Below the pieces are notes generated by a model. It saw only the letters and a list, made by a program, of their open reading frames with translations. It had not been told where the DNA came from and did not search any database. Positions 33,844 to 42,876 of a DNA stretch of 64,000 nucleotides are shown in pieces (position 1 is the stretch's first letter; each line of letters opens with the position of its first letter). The translations under genes and the position numbers were made by a program. This DNA is from Sulfurovum sp. UBA4779 (lineage in GTDB: Bacteria > Campylobacterota > Campylobacteria > Campylobacterales > Sulfurovaceae), in the NCBI GenBank assembly GCA_002403155.1, contig DHHF01000008.1, positions 248,001 through 312,000 on the forward strand. Reading direction: 5' to 3'.

Positions 33844-34787
33844 AAATAGCAGTCTCTTCCTGTCTGCTCGGGATCTCCACCCGCTATGACGGCGGGCACA
33901 AACATGACCGTTTTATCACCGATGAACTTGGAAAATATGCGCAGTTTGTTCCTTTCTGCCCGGAGCATTTGGCTTTCGGGACGCCCAGGCCTACGATCAA
34001 GGTCGTTATGCAAAGCGATACGCCTTTGATCGTCTCCAACAAAGATGAAACCGACCTGACCGACGCGCTTAAAAAAACAAGCCAAGACGAAACCCGCGCG
34101 ATCAGTCAAGCGGGCATTTGCGGCATCATATTTAAGGCAAAATCTCCAAGCTGCGGGCTGGGAAGCGCGATCGCTTATCTGCCGAACGGCTATTCGATCG
34201 GCAAAACCGACGGGATGTTTGCGGCGATGTGCAAAGCCGATTTTCCTCTTTTGCCTATGGAGGAAGAGGGCAGGCTGTGCGATCCTTGGCTGCGGGAAAA
34301 CTTCATCATGCAGCTGTTTGCATATGATGATTTTGAGCAGTTTAAGGCATCCTCGCCGAATATGGGCGATCTGGTGGCGTTTCATCAGTCTTATAAATTT
34401 ATGCTTCATGCCAAAGATGAGCCTTCTTACAGAGCGCTGGGCCGCATCGTGGGAAACTTGGAGAAGCTTGGGTTTGATGAGGTGCTGAGCGCTTACGAGA
34501 GGCTCTTTAAAGAGACGATCGGCATCAAAAGCAGCATCAAAAAAACGCGCAACGTGCTGGAGCATATGGCGGGATTTTTAAAAAAAGAACTCAATGCGGT
34601 TGAAAAAACCGTCCTGCATGAGCAGATCAAAGATTATGCCGAAAGAATCGTCCCGCTGATCGTGCCTTTAAGTACACTGGATATGCTTGCCAAAAAATAC
34701 GAAACCTCCTATCTTTTGGGACAAAAGTTTCTCAACCCCTATCCCAAAGAGCTTGCCTTGCGCTCGGATCTAAAAAGCGGAAAATGA
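33840..34787 (+). CDS. DUF523-DUF1722 fusion protein
   Basis: A 315-residue protein. The N-terminal DUF523 (about 1-150) has VSSCLLGISTRYDGGHK, CPEHLAFGTPRP and KAKSPSCGLG, with several conserved cysteines. The C-terminal DUF1722 (about 190-305) has LVAFHQSYKFMLHAKDEPSYRALG. This pairing is common in bacteria and its role is not settled. It often neighbours photolyase genes, as here: the phr gene overlaps by 4 bases. A function in DNA repair or metal chemistry is only inference. Confidence 0.88.
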   Translation: MKIAVSSCLLGISTRYDGGHKHDRFITDELGKYAQFVPFCPEHLAFGTPRPTIKVVMQSDTPLIVSNKDETDLTDALKKTSQDETRAISQAGICGIIFKAKSPSCGLGSAIAYLPNGYSIGKTDGMFAAMCKADFPLLPMEEEGRLCDPWLRENFIMQLFAYDDFEQFKASSPNMGDLVAFHQSYKFMLHAKDEPSYRALGRIVGNLEKLGFDEVLSAYERLFKETIGIKSSIKKTRNVLEHMAGFLKKELNAVEKTVLHEQIKDYAERIVPLIVPLSTLDMLAKKYETSYLLGQKFLNPYPKELALRSDLKSGK

Positions 34788-36148
34788 AACGGATACTGTG
34801 GTTTCGGCGCGATCTGAGGGCGGAGGATAACCCCTTGCTCTCGCTAGGCGGGGAAGTGTTGCCCATTTTTATCTTTGATACGCATATCCTTGGGGGGCTT
34901 GCAAGGGATGACAGGCGTGTTTCTTTTATCTTTCAGGCTGTGCTGAAGCTCAAAGAGGCGTTACGCCAAAAAGGGCTGGATCTGAAGGTGTGTTTGGGCG
35001 ATCCCGTCGAGATCTTTGCGCATCTTGAAACATTGGGGTTTGATGAGGCAGCCGCTAGCGGGGATTATGATGCGTATGCCGGGCAAAGGGATATTAGAGT
35101 ATCGCACATCCTCCATTTTCGCTATCTGCACGATACCTATATCTTTGAGCCAAACGAGATACTCAAAGAGGACAAAACCCCTTATCTGGTCTTTACGCCG
35201 TTTTACAACAAAGCAAAAGCACACTTTTCAAAACAGCATCTAAGCGCGTATACGTTTGCCGAAGATCAGCGGCTTTTTGGTGCCTCCTATGAGGGGGTGA
35301 CGGTTTTTAAAGAGCAACAGCAAGCATGCCTTCCTTTGGCGATAGAATCGCTTGGTTTTAGCGAAAATATGCCTAAGGTCGAAAGCCCGCAGATCAAACT
35401 TGAGCAGTTGAAGAAAACACTTTCTTTTTACCAACACGACAGGGATGATATGCACAAAGAGGCAACGTCGCATCTGAGCTGCGATCTGCGTTTTGGCACG
35501 GTTTCTGTGCGTACGGTACTGCGGTTTTTGGCAGAACAGAAAAAGCAGGGAGTGCAAACGGAGCCGTTTTTTAGGCAGTTGGTTTTTCGTGATTTTTATG
35601 CCTATTTGCTGTATCATTTTCCTTATCTTGAAAAAGAAAATTACAAATATCGCTTCAAAGGCATCGAAGATGAGGTAAAATACGATCTTTTTTGCAAAGG
35701 GATGACGGGTGTGCCTCTCATCGATGCGGGCGTCAGGGAGCTTTTAGGTACGGGTTTGATGCACAACAGGGTGCGCATGGTCTGTGCGTCGTTTTTTACG
35801 AAGGATCTGTTGCTGCCGTGGCAATGGGGCGAAGCGTTTTTTGCGAAACATTTGCTTGATTATGATGCGGCATCCAACGTGCTTTCGTGGCAGTGGAGCG
35901 CAGGAACCGGCATCGATCCTCAGCCGTATTTCCGCATTTTCAACCCTTATATGCAGAGCAAAAAATTTGACAAAGAGGCGCGTTATATCAAAAAATGGGT
36001 TCCCGAGCTTGCCTTTGCGGAGGCGAAGCGTTTGCACGATGAAGCCTTTTTGCATACGCATGGCATCAAAGGGTACCCAAAGCCCATCGTATGCCATAAA
36101 GAGGCCTCCCAAAAGGCGCTGGAGTATTTTAAAGGGCGATTGAATTAG
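34784..36148 (+). CDS. phrB: Deoxyribodipyrimidine photolyase
   Basis: A 454-residue class I CPD photolyase/cryptochrome-family protein: N-terminal antenna domain (MKRILWFRRDLRAEDNPLL), FAD-binding C-terminal half with FRQLVFRDFYAYLL, GVPLIDAGVRELLGTGLMHNRVRM, and ASNVLSWQWSAGTGIDPQPYF. It uses blue light to split cyclobutane pyrimidine dimers. It is translationally coupled to the DUF523/DUF1722 gene and followed by pdxH after 16 bases. Confidence 0.94.
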   Translation: MKRILWFRRDLRAEDNPLLSLGGEVLPIFIFDTHILGGLARDDRRVSFIFQAVLKLKEALRQKGLDLKVCLGDPVEIFAHLETLGFDEAAASGDYDAYAGQRDIRVSHILHFRYLHDTYIFEPNEILKEDKTPYLVFTPFYNKAKAHFSKQHLSAYTFAEDQRLFGASYEGVTVFKEQQQACLPLAIESLGFSENMPKVESPQIKLEQLKKTLSFYQHDRDDMHKEATSHLSCDLRFGTVSVRTVLRFLAEQKKQGVQTEPFFRQLVFRDFYAYLLYHFPYLEKENYKYRFKGIEDEVKYDLFCKGMTGVPLIDAGVRELLGTGLMHNRVRMVCASFFTKDLLLPWQWGEAFFAKHLLDYDAASNVLSWQWSAGTGIDPQPYFRIFNPYMQSKKFDKEARYIKKWVPELAFAEAKRLHDEAFLHTHGIKGYPKPIVCHKEASQKALEYFKGRLN

Positions 36149-36164
36149 AAAGAAAGGATGAGGT

Positions 36165-36803
36165 ATGTTAGATTTGCAGGATATGAGGACGGAGTACAAA
36201 AAAGCCACCCTGGATGAGAGCAGCGTGCCTGCCGATCCGCTGGTATTGTTTGAACAGTGGTTCAAGGAAGCAGTGGACTCACAGATCATCGATCCCAATA
36301 CGATGATCCTGGCGACAAGCGGAAAAGACAATGCGCCCAATATCAGAGCGGTACTTCTTAAGATATTTGATGAAAAAGGGTTTGTTTTTTTCACCAACTA
36401 TAACAGTGCCAAAGCCAAAGAGATTGGCCAAAACAGCCATGTTGCCGCAGAATTTTTGTGGCTGGATCTGGAGCGTCAAGTCAGGATCAAAGGGGTATGC
36501 GAAAAGATCAGTACGACTGAGTCGATGGCGTATTTTATGAAGCGTTCACGCGGCAGCCAGATCGGCGCATGGGTGAGCGATCAAAGCAGCGTAATCAGTT
36601 CTAGAAAGATGCTCCAAATGCAGATCGAAAAAATGAAACAGAAATTTGCAAAAGGGGATGTGCCGCTGCCTGATTTTTGGGGAGGGTATCGGATCATCCC
36701 TTCACAGATAGAATTTTGGCAAGGGCGGGAAAGCCGTCTGCATGACCGTATCCTCTATACCAAAACCGATCAAGGATGGTGCATCGAGCGGTTGGCCCCG
36801 TAG
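36165..36803 (+). CDS. pdxH: Pyridoxamine/pyridoxine 5'-phosphate oxidase
   Basis: A 212-residue FMN enzyme: N-terminal DPLVLFEQWFKEAVDSQI, FMN-binding RAVLLKIFDEKGFVFFTNYNS (about 62-82), and C-terminal SQIEFWQGRESRLHDR and the CIERLAP end. It oxidises pyridoxine or pyridoxamine 5'-phosphate to pyridoxal phosphate. A GAAAGGATGAGGT site precedes the ATG. It is last in the cbiX-DUF523-phr run. Confidence 0.94.
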   Translation: MLDLQDMRTEYKKATLDESSVPADPLVLFEQWFKEAVDSQIIDPNTMILATSGKDNAPNIRAVLLKIFDEKGFVFFTNYNSAKAKEIGQNSHVAAEFLWLDLERQVRIKGVCEKISTTESMAYFMKRSRGSQIGAWVSDQSSVISSRKMLQMQIEKMKQKFAKGDVPLPDFWGGYRIIPSQIEFWQGRESRLHDRILYTKTDQGWCIERLAP

Positions 36804-36867
36804 GAGGGTTGTTTCTTTTTGGAAGATTGGGATATACTAAAATAATCCAATAGCGCAAAGGAATCTC

Positions 36868-38325
36868 ATGAAAGTGCTGCTCACCGGGGCAAACGGATAT
36901 ATCGGAAGACGGCTCAAGCAAAAACTTTTAAATGAAAACGTATCGCTAAGGATACTGGTACGCAATCCCAAAAGCATAGGGCTGGACGTGCATGTGCGCA
37001 CCGAAGTGTTCCGCGGAGATACGTTTGATAAACACTCGCTTGAAAATGCGCTTGAAGGGATCGATGTCGCCTACTACCTCATACACTCGCTTCAGCATGA
37101 AAATTATCGGGAACTGGACAAAACAAGCGCCCAAAACTTTTTGGATGCGGCGATCAAGCAGGGTGTCAAACGTATCATTTATCTGGGCGGCCTTGGCATC
37201 AAAGAGCACGCCAGCGAGCATCTGCTCAGCCGCATAGAAACAGGGGAGATCCTCTCAAGCAGGCCTGATCAGATACAAACCATTTGGTTTCGTGCAGGCG
37301 TGATCATCGGGTCCGGAAGCGCAAGCTTTGAGATCATACGGCATTTGGTCGAAAAACTTCCCGTCATGATAACGCCCACATGGGTCAATACCCTTGCGCA
37401 GCCGATAGGAGTGGATGATGTGGTCTCCTACTTGAGCGAAGCCAAAGGCCTTGTCTATGATAAAAATTTGACGGTGGATATCGGCAGCGAAAAGATGACC
37501 TACAAAGAGATGATGCTAGGATGCGCCGATGCGCTCAAGCTAAAACGCTTTATCTTTCCTCTTCCCGTGGTTTCGATCAAGATTTCATCATTTTGGCTCA
37601 ATATCTTTACCCCTGTCCCGTACAATCTTGCCAAATCTTTGATCGAGGGGCTCTCTTCGGAAGTGGTTGTCCAAAACGATCATGCAAAGCGGTATTTCCC
37701 CCGCATTCATCCGTGTCCTTTTAAAAATGCCGTACTTAAAGCGATCAAGGAAATGGAGCAAAATCAAATACTCAGCCGCTGGAGCGATGCAGGCGGCGGC
37801 ATTGATCTGTGGGAGGAGCACCGGAATGATCCCTCTGCAGCGATATTGACAGATCGGCAGCGCATGGAGATCAAGGAGGCATCTCCTGAGGCAGTTTACC
37901 GCACATTTTGTGCGATAGGCGGCAAAGAAGGGTGGTTTTCACATCATTGGCTTTGGGAGATCAGGGGATGGTTCGATAAAATGATCGGCGGGGCAGGGCT
38001 GAAACGCGGCAGACGCCATCAGCATAAACTGAGAGTAGGAGAAAGCGTTGATTTTTGGAGGGTGGAGGATCTTGTGGACAATGAACGGCTTTTGCTGCGT
38101 GCCCAAATGAAAGTGCCCGGAAAAGCATGGCTGGAGTTTAAGATACAGCACAACGAACTGATCCAGACAGCCTATTTTTATCCAAAAGGGCTTTGGGGAA
38201 GAGTGTATTGGTATGTGATGATACCTGCGCATTATTTTATATTTCGCAGCATGATCGCAATGATCCTAAAGAGAGCCAAGCAGCATGAACAAACAAATTT
38301 TGCCTATCAAAATCACGCCAAATAG
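36868..38325 (+). CDS. NAD(P)-dependent SDR with C-terminal DUF2867
   Basis: A 485-residue protein. Residues 1-290 are an extended SDR (LLTGANGYIGRRLKQKLL, then YYLIHSL and a tyrosine-poor active site), and the C-terminal 180 residues match DUF2867 (EASPEAVYRTFCAIGGKEGW, LRVGESVDFWRVEDL, MKVPGKAWLEFKI). The substrate is unknown; the fold suggests binding of a hydrophobic ligand. AAAGGA precedes the ATG. Monocistronic. Confidence 0.88.
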   Translation: MKVLLTGANGYIGRRLKQKLLNENVSLRILVRNPKSIGLDVHVRTEVFRGDTFDKHSLENALEGIDVAYYLIHSLQHENYRELDKTSAQNFLDAAIKQGVKRIIYLGGLGIKEHASEHLLSRIETGEILSSRPDQIQTIWFRAGVIIGSGSASFEIIRHLVEKLPVMITPTWVNTLAQPIGVDDVVSYLSEAKGLVYDKNLTVDIGSEKMTYKEMMLGCADALKLKRFIFPLPVVSIKISSFWLNIFTPVPYNLAKSLIEGLSSEVVVQNDHAKRYFPRIHPCPFKNAVLKAIKEMEQNQILSRWSDAGGGIDLWEEHRNDPSAAILTDRQRMEIKEASPEAVYRTFCAIGGKEGWFSHHWLWEIRGWFDKMIGGAGLKRGRRHQHKLRVGESVDFWRVEDLVDNERLLLRAQMKVPGKAWLEFKIQHNELIQTAYFYPKGLWGRVYWYVMIPAHYFIFRSMIAMILKRAKQHEQTNFAYQNHAK

Positions 38326-38353
38326 TATATAATAGTTAAAAAAGGAGCTACAC

Positions 38354-38617
38354 ATGATAAAAGATATTTTGTATACCGGACTTGGCGGTGCAGTGCTGCT
38401 CAAAGAGCGGGTGGAAGAGGAACTTCAAAAATTGCAGGAAAAAGGCAAAGTGAGCAAAGAGGATGCCCAAAAATTTATCGAAAATCTTAAAACAAAGGGC
38501 GAAGAGGAAGAAGCGAAATTAAAATCGCATATCAAAGAAGCTCTCAAAGAAGTGATCGAAGAGATGGGGCTGGCTACAAAAAAAGATATCGAAGCGCTCA
38601 AAGACAAAGACAAATAA
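38354..38617 (+). CDS. Phasin-like small helical protein
   Basis: An 87-residue charged coiled-coil protein, starting ILYTGLGGAVLLKERVEEELQKLQEKGK. It fits the PHA granule/phasin-like family common upstream of ABC1 kinase genes. AAAGGAG precedes the ATG. It is 3 bases from the UbiB-like kinase gene and is probably co-translated with it. In Campylobacterota without PHA synthase it may act in lipid or quinone metabolism; this is inference. Confidence 0.7.
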   Translation: MIKDILYTGLGGAVLLKERVEEELQKLQEKGKVSKEDAQKFIENLKTKGEEEEAKLKSHIKEALKEVIEEMGLATKKDIEALKDKDK

Positions 38618-38620
38618 TCA

Positions 38621-40159
38621 ATGCAAAAACGCTATTCGCCTCTTCGGATATGGAGAGTTTTTACCGTTTTGCTGACGCTGTATCTGCTGATCAAAAAGCG
38701 TTCGAGTTTTCTTTTGATGCGCGCGCTTTCGCCCGATCAGCTGACAAGAAGGATCACCGAATTGGGGGCAAGTTTCATCAAACTTGCACAGGTGCTGGCA
38801 ACACGCAATGACTTTTTTACGCCCGAATACCTAGTAAAGCTAAAAACGCTGCATGACGAACTGCCTTCGATGAGCCAGGCGCAAATGCAGGGTGTTTTCG
38901 ATCGTGCATTTGTGCAAAATCCCTTTTACCGCTTTGAACAAACGCCTATCGCATCTGCATCCATAGGCCAGGTGCATGAAGCGTGGCTGGACGGGAAGAC
39001 AAAAGTGGCTGTCAAGCTCAGGCGCGAGGGGATAGCCAAACAGGTCAAAGCGGATATATTGATCCTCAGGATGTTCAACAATCTTTTCAGGCCGCTTTTT
39101 TCTCATTATACGAAACATTCCATCGAATCGGTGATCGAGGAGTTTGCCTCGATGATCCTAAAAGAGGTCAGCCTCAATCAGGAGCGGGAAAATCTTATAA
39201 AATTTTCTAAAATGTATGAAGGTTTAAACATCCGTTTCCCAAAAGTGTATAGCTCTTTTTGCAGTGACGATGCGCTGGTGATGAGTTTTGAAGAGGGGTT
39301 TCGGTTTGACGATCAAGATTCGCTCCAAAAGCACAATATTCAGATCAAACCCCTGATCAAAACACTGGTAGGATTTTATACCGAGCAGATGCTGGTCAAA
39401 GGTTTTTTTCATGCCGATCCGCATCCGGGAAATTTGCTGGTTTCCAAAGAAGGGCAGCTGATCTTGCTGGATTTTGGAATGGTCAAAAGTATGCCCAACG
39501 AAACGCGTATCGCCATTATCGAGCTGATCAAGGCGGCCAACGAAGAGGATTATGAGCGTTATATCAGTGCGTGCAAACGACTTGGCACCGTAGCATACGA
39601 TGCGCCCACCTCAGAACTTGCAGAGTTTACACAGCGTATGTTTGACATCTTTAACAATGAGGCATTGGATAGTTCCAGTATGCAAAAACTTGCTTTTGAC
39701 GTACTTGAGCAGACAAGGAACCTTCCTTTCAAGCTTCCCCAGGAGGCGATTTATATCTTAAGGGTAAGTGCGATTATCGAAGGGTTGGGGACTACGTATA
39801 TCGAAAATTTCAACGGCGTCAAAGATATCCTGCCGATCCTTCAGCAAAATATCCCAAGGGCGCTGGGTGCGGGCGATAGTATCATCGAGATGATCGTAGA
39901 TGAGTTTAAAAGCCTTCCATTGGACCTCCGGGCGTTTAAAACGACGCTTTACCGCATGAGTGAAGGGGAGCTTGCAGTAGAGCTTTCCAAGCCGCAGCTG
40001 GAGAGCTTGAAAAAATCCCTTAACGAGGCGTTGTCTCCGGTGATAAGCGCTATGGTGCTGCTGGTGAGTGCTGTTTTTGTGCTGCTTTTGGACCGTTCGC
40101 TTGAGTCTTTTGCGGTGATTTTATTTGGCGCGGGGTTGGCGCGTTTGATTTTCCGATAA
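38621..40159 (+). CDS. ABC1/UbiB-family atypical kinase
   Basis: A 512-residue protein with the UbiB/AarF fold: LGASFIKLAQVLATRNDFF (KxGQ-like loop variant), ASIGQVHEAWLDG, VAVKLRREG, catalytic HADPHPGNLL (about 268-277) and LLDFGMVKSMP (DFG), and two C-terminal membrane helices. UbiB/COQ8 ATPases assist quinone biosynthesis and lipid trafficking. Campylobacterota make menaquinone by the futalosine route, so the role here would differ from ubiquinone synthesis. Confidence 0.9.
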   Translation: MQKRYSPLRIWRVFTVLLTLYLLIKKRSSFLLMRALSPDQLTRRITELGASFIKLAQVLATRNDFFTPEYLVKLKTLHDELPSMSQAQMQGVFDRAFVQNPFYRFEQTPIASASIGQVHEAWLDGKTKVAVKLRREGIAKQVKADILILRMFNNLFRPLFSHYTKHSIESVIEEFASMILKEVSLNQERENLIKFSKMYEGLNIRFPKVYSSFCSDDALVMSFEEGFRFDDQDSLQKHNIQIKPLIKTLVGFYTEQMLVKGFFHADPHPGNLLVSKEGQLILLDFGMVKSMPNETRIAIIELIKAANEEDYERYISACKRLGTVAYDAPTSELAEFTQRMFDIFNNEALDSSSMQKLAFDVLEQTRNLPFKLPQEAIYILRVSAIIEGLGTTYIENFNGVKDILPILQQNIPRALGAGDSIIEMIVDEFKSLPLDLRAFKTTLYRMSEGELAVELSKPQLESLKKSLNEALSPVISAMVLLVSAVFVLLLDRSLESFAVILFGAGLARLIFR

Positions 40160-40201
40160 TGAATGCGGCAGTTTCAATAAAATAGATATAAAAGGACTAC
40201 A

Positions 40202-40756
40202 ATGCGTGTAATACTCTTTATAATGATGTTTTTGCTGGCAGGATGTGTAGACAAGCCTGAAAAAGTGACGCCTGTGAAGAATTTTGAGCTTTCGCGCTAT
40301 CTTGGTACGTGGTATGAGATCGCAAGGTTAGATCACTCCTTTGAAAGAGGGCTGGAGCAGATCAGCGCAGCTTACAGTATGAGAGAAGACGGCGGAGTAA
40401 AGGTCATCAACAGAGGGTTTGATACAAAAAGCAAACAGTTCAAAGAGGCTGAAGGGAAAGCTTATTTTGTCCAAACTCCCGATACAGGCTTTTTAAAAGT
40501 TTCTTTCTTTGGCCCCTTTTACGGCGCTTATATCATTTTTGATCTTGATTATGAGCAATACTCGCTTGTCAGCGGCCCGGATCTCTCTTACCTTTGGATA
40601 CTTTCACGTAAGCCCGTGATGGATGAAGAAACCAAAAAGCGTTTGATCGACAAAGCCAAAGCGGCAGGGTTTGATACGGATCAATTGATTTTTGTAGAAC
40701 ATGCACAGACAAATGGAGCGGCAAAAGACGCTATGCCATCCTTACAAAACAGATAA
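40202..40756 (+). CDS. Outer-membrane lipocalin (Blc-like lipoprotein)
   Basis: A 184-residue lipoprotein (lipobox LLAGC at residues 11-15, cysteine 15) with the lipocalin motif YLGTWYEIARLDHSFERG (about 38-55), KVSFFGPFYGAYIIFDLD and a WILSRKP closing strand. Blc-type lipocalins sit at the outer membrane and bind lysophospholipids or fatty acids. AAAGGAC precedes the ATG. Confidence 0.93.
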   Translation: MRVILFIMMFLLAGCVDKPEKVTPVKNFELSRYLGTWYEIARLDHSFERGLEQISAAYSMREDGGVKVINRGFDTKSKQFKEAEGKAYFVQTPDTGFLKVSFFGPFYGAYIIFDLDYEQYSLVSGPDLSYLWILSRKPVMDEETKKRLIDKAKAAGFDTDQLIFVEHAQTNGAAKDAMPSLQNR

Positions 40757-40792
40757 AACTATAGCCAAGCCACACTATAAAAAGGAGCATAT

Positions 40793-41296
40793 ATGTTTAA
40801 CGTTTATGAAACGCTTGAAAGAAGTGATCATTCCCAACCAAGAGTTGCCGCACTTTTGGCGTGCAAAGGCAATCTGATGGCTGCATCCTGGCATATGCCG
40901 ATCTCAAAATCTCCTTTTCGCTACGCCGTTGCGGTACGCGAGGAGAACTATACCCATGCGCTTTTGAGTGAGTACGGCAGTTTTACGCTCAATTTTTTAC
41001 CCTATGAGTATTATGAAACGGTCGATCTGATGGGGCGGCTGCACGGAGATGAGTGCGATAAGCTTCGAGCAAGCGGGCTTAAAAGCCAACAAGTTGACAC
41101 AAACGGCAATCCTCTTCTTGATGCATCCGATTTTATCTATGCATGCAATGTATGCGATACTTATACAAACGGGGATCATACCGTTTTTATCGCCGATGTC
41201 GTGCGCATTTATGTGAATGCGCATCAAAGCAAAGCACCGATGCTGTTTTTTGGCCGTGGGCGCTATGCCACCGCGTGCAAGGATGTTGTCATCTAG
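40793..41296 (+). CDS. Flavin reductase-like protein
   Basis: A 167-residue protein of the flavin reductase/FMN-binding split-barrel type: ACKGNLMAASWHMPISKSPFRYAVAVREENYTH, with SGLKSQQVDTNGNPLLDAS in the second half. It probably binds FMN and serves as a reductase or oxygenase partner; the substrate is unknown. AAAGGAG precedes the ATG. Convergent with the Cdd1 gene by one base. Confidence 0.85.
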   Translation: MFNVYETLERSDHSQPRVAALLACKGNLMAASWHMPISKSPFRYAVAVREENYTHALLSEYGSFTLNFLPYEYYETVDLMGRLHGDECDKLRASGLKSQQVDTNGNPLLDASDFIYACNVCDTYTNGDHTVFIADVVRIYVNAHQSKAPMLFFGRGRYATACKDVVI

Positions 41297-41620
41297 CTAG
41301 CGTGCATTACATGGCCCTGCATCGACAACGATTTTTTCGCCATAGCGTTTTTTTCTCAGGAGAGTGTACTCCCACCATGGCCGGGGTTCATTTCCGTTCA
41401 TAAAATCGGTGACCGACATCAGTACATCAAGCATGCAGGGATCTTTTTTTGCTTGAAATGCGCGACAAAATCGCACATAAAGTGCGTAAGGGTCTTGGCC
41501 GATAAGATCTTCAGGACTACTAATTCCGATGGATGCAAGATCGTGAGCGATTGTTTTGCCGACATTGGGAAGGTCGGTCATCTTGAAGACTTTTTCTCGT
41601 ATAACTTTAGAGGGATTCAT
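41297..41620 (-). CDS. Cdd1-family helix-hairpin-helix protein
   Basis: A 107-residue protein. The first 50 residues (VFKMTDLPNVGKTIAHDLASIGISSPEDLIG) are a helix-hairpin-helix motif, followed by DPYALYVRFCRAFQAKKDPCMLDVL and PWWEYTLLRK, typical of the Cdd1 (pathogenicity-locus) family. Helix-hairpin-helix motifs bind DNA nonspecifically; the cellular role is unknown. Confidence 0.82.
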   Translation of the reverse strand: MNPSKVIREKVFKMTDLPNVGKTIAHDLASIGISSPEDLIGQDPYALYVRFCRAFQAKKDPCMLDVLMSVTDFMNGNEPRPWWEYTLLRKKRYGEKIVVDAGPCNAR

Positions 41621-41851
41621 CTTTTTAAAACCTTACTTGTATAATTTTTTCAAACCCGCCAAAATGCACCAGCTTTTTTATGTATGGTAAATAATACACT
41701 CAATTGTCTGTTTTTGGCAAGTATGATATTTTTTTTATTGTTTTGGCTTTTTTGTGGGTGACAAAAATATCTATTGCGGTTTAGGCGGCAAAAGTTTCCT
41801 ACCAAACGACGGAAAAATATCATATAATGGTTTTATCTATTTAGGAGGTGC

Positions 41852-42676
41852 ATGATGAAAATAGCAATCACCGGCGCAAGCGGATTTGTGGGTACGACGC
41901 TGCAGCAGACATTTGCCGACAGTGTGGTGATCAACCGCAACGATGAGCATGCGGCGATTCTAAGAAAGCTTGAAGGTGTTGATGTGGTGATCAATCTTGC
42001 CGGCGCTCCCATCATCAAACGATGGAGCGATCCTTATAAAAAGGTGCTCCAAGAAAGCCGCATCAAAACAACAAGAGCGCTTGTGCAAGCGGTCAATCAA
42101 AGCGAAGTATCCCATTTTATCTCTACTTCTGCTATCGGCATTTATCCGGATGACAAACGATGCGATGAGCAGTGCAAAGAGAGGGCGGATGATTTTTTGG
42201 GCGCTTTGGCGTACGATTGGGAACAAGAAGCGCTTTTGTGCCATAAGCCTACGGCAATACTGCGTTTTGGGGTAGTTCTTGGCAAAGAGGGCGGTGCTTT
42301 GGCTCAGATGTTTACACCGTTTCGTTTAGGCGTAGGGGGCATCATTTCGGATGGAAAGATGATGACAAGCTGGATAGATATTGAAGATTTAATGCGGATT
42401 TACCGGTTTTTGATAGACCGTCGGCTTACCGGGATCTACAATGCCGTATCGCCGCACCCCATCACCAATTATACTTTAACCAAAGCCCTGGGGAAAGCGC
42501 TTCACAGGCCGACTGTCTTGCCGATACCAAAATTTGTGCTGCGGATCATGTACGGCGAAGCTGCCTCGGTGCTGACAGGTTCCAAAGAGGTTTATCCCGG
42601 TGCGCTGCAAGCGCAAGGATTTACGTTCAAATATCCCAACATAGAGGCATCTCTTAAGCATATTTTAAAGGGATGA
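41852..42676 (+). CDS. Epimerase-like SDR (TIGR01777/YfcH family)
   Basis: A 274-residue protein with NAD(P)-binding ITGASGFVGTTLQQTF, GVDVVINLAGAPIIKRWSDPYKK, SRIKTTRALVQAV and a C-terminal DUF1731-like region (PTVLPIPKFVLRIMYGEA). AGGAGG lies before the ATG pair at 41852/41855. The substrate is unknown; YfcH-family proteins are widespread. The gap 41621-41851 has no gene. Confidence 0.9.
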   Translation: MMKIAITGASGFVGTTLQQTFADSVVINRNDEHAAILRKLEGVDVVINLAGAPIIKRWSDPYKKVLQESRIKTTRALVQAVNQSEVSHFISTSAIGIYPDDKRCDEQCKERADDFLGALAYDWEQEALLCHKPTAILRFGVVLGKEGGALAQMFTPFRLGVGGIISDGKMMTSWIDIEDLMRIYRFLIDRRLTGIYNAVSPHPITNYTLTKALGKALHRPTVLPIPKFVLRIMYGEAASVLTGSKEVYPGALQAQGFTFKYPNIEASLKHILKG

Positions 42677-42876
42677 GTTGAGGGAAAGTTATCGGCTTGT
42701 CAAAAGACTGACCAAAAATTCTCCGATCAAATCGAATCAAGCAAAGACGGGGCAAAAAACTTCAGAAATCAGTTTTTTCTATAACAATCGGTAGCTTGTA
42801 TATAAAAAATTGAATTTTTTAAAAGAAAACGCAGAGAATAAATATTGACAATACAAATTTTGGTGTATAATCTTTC

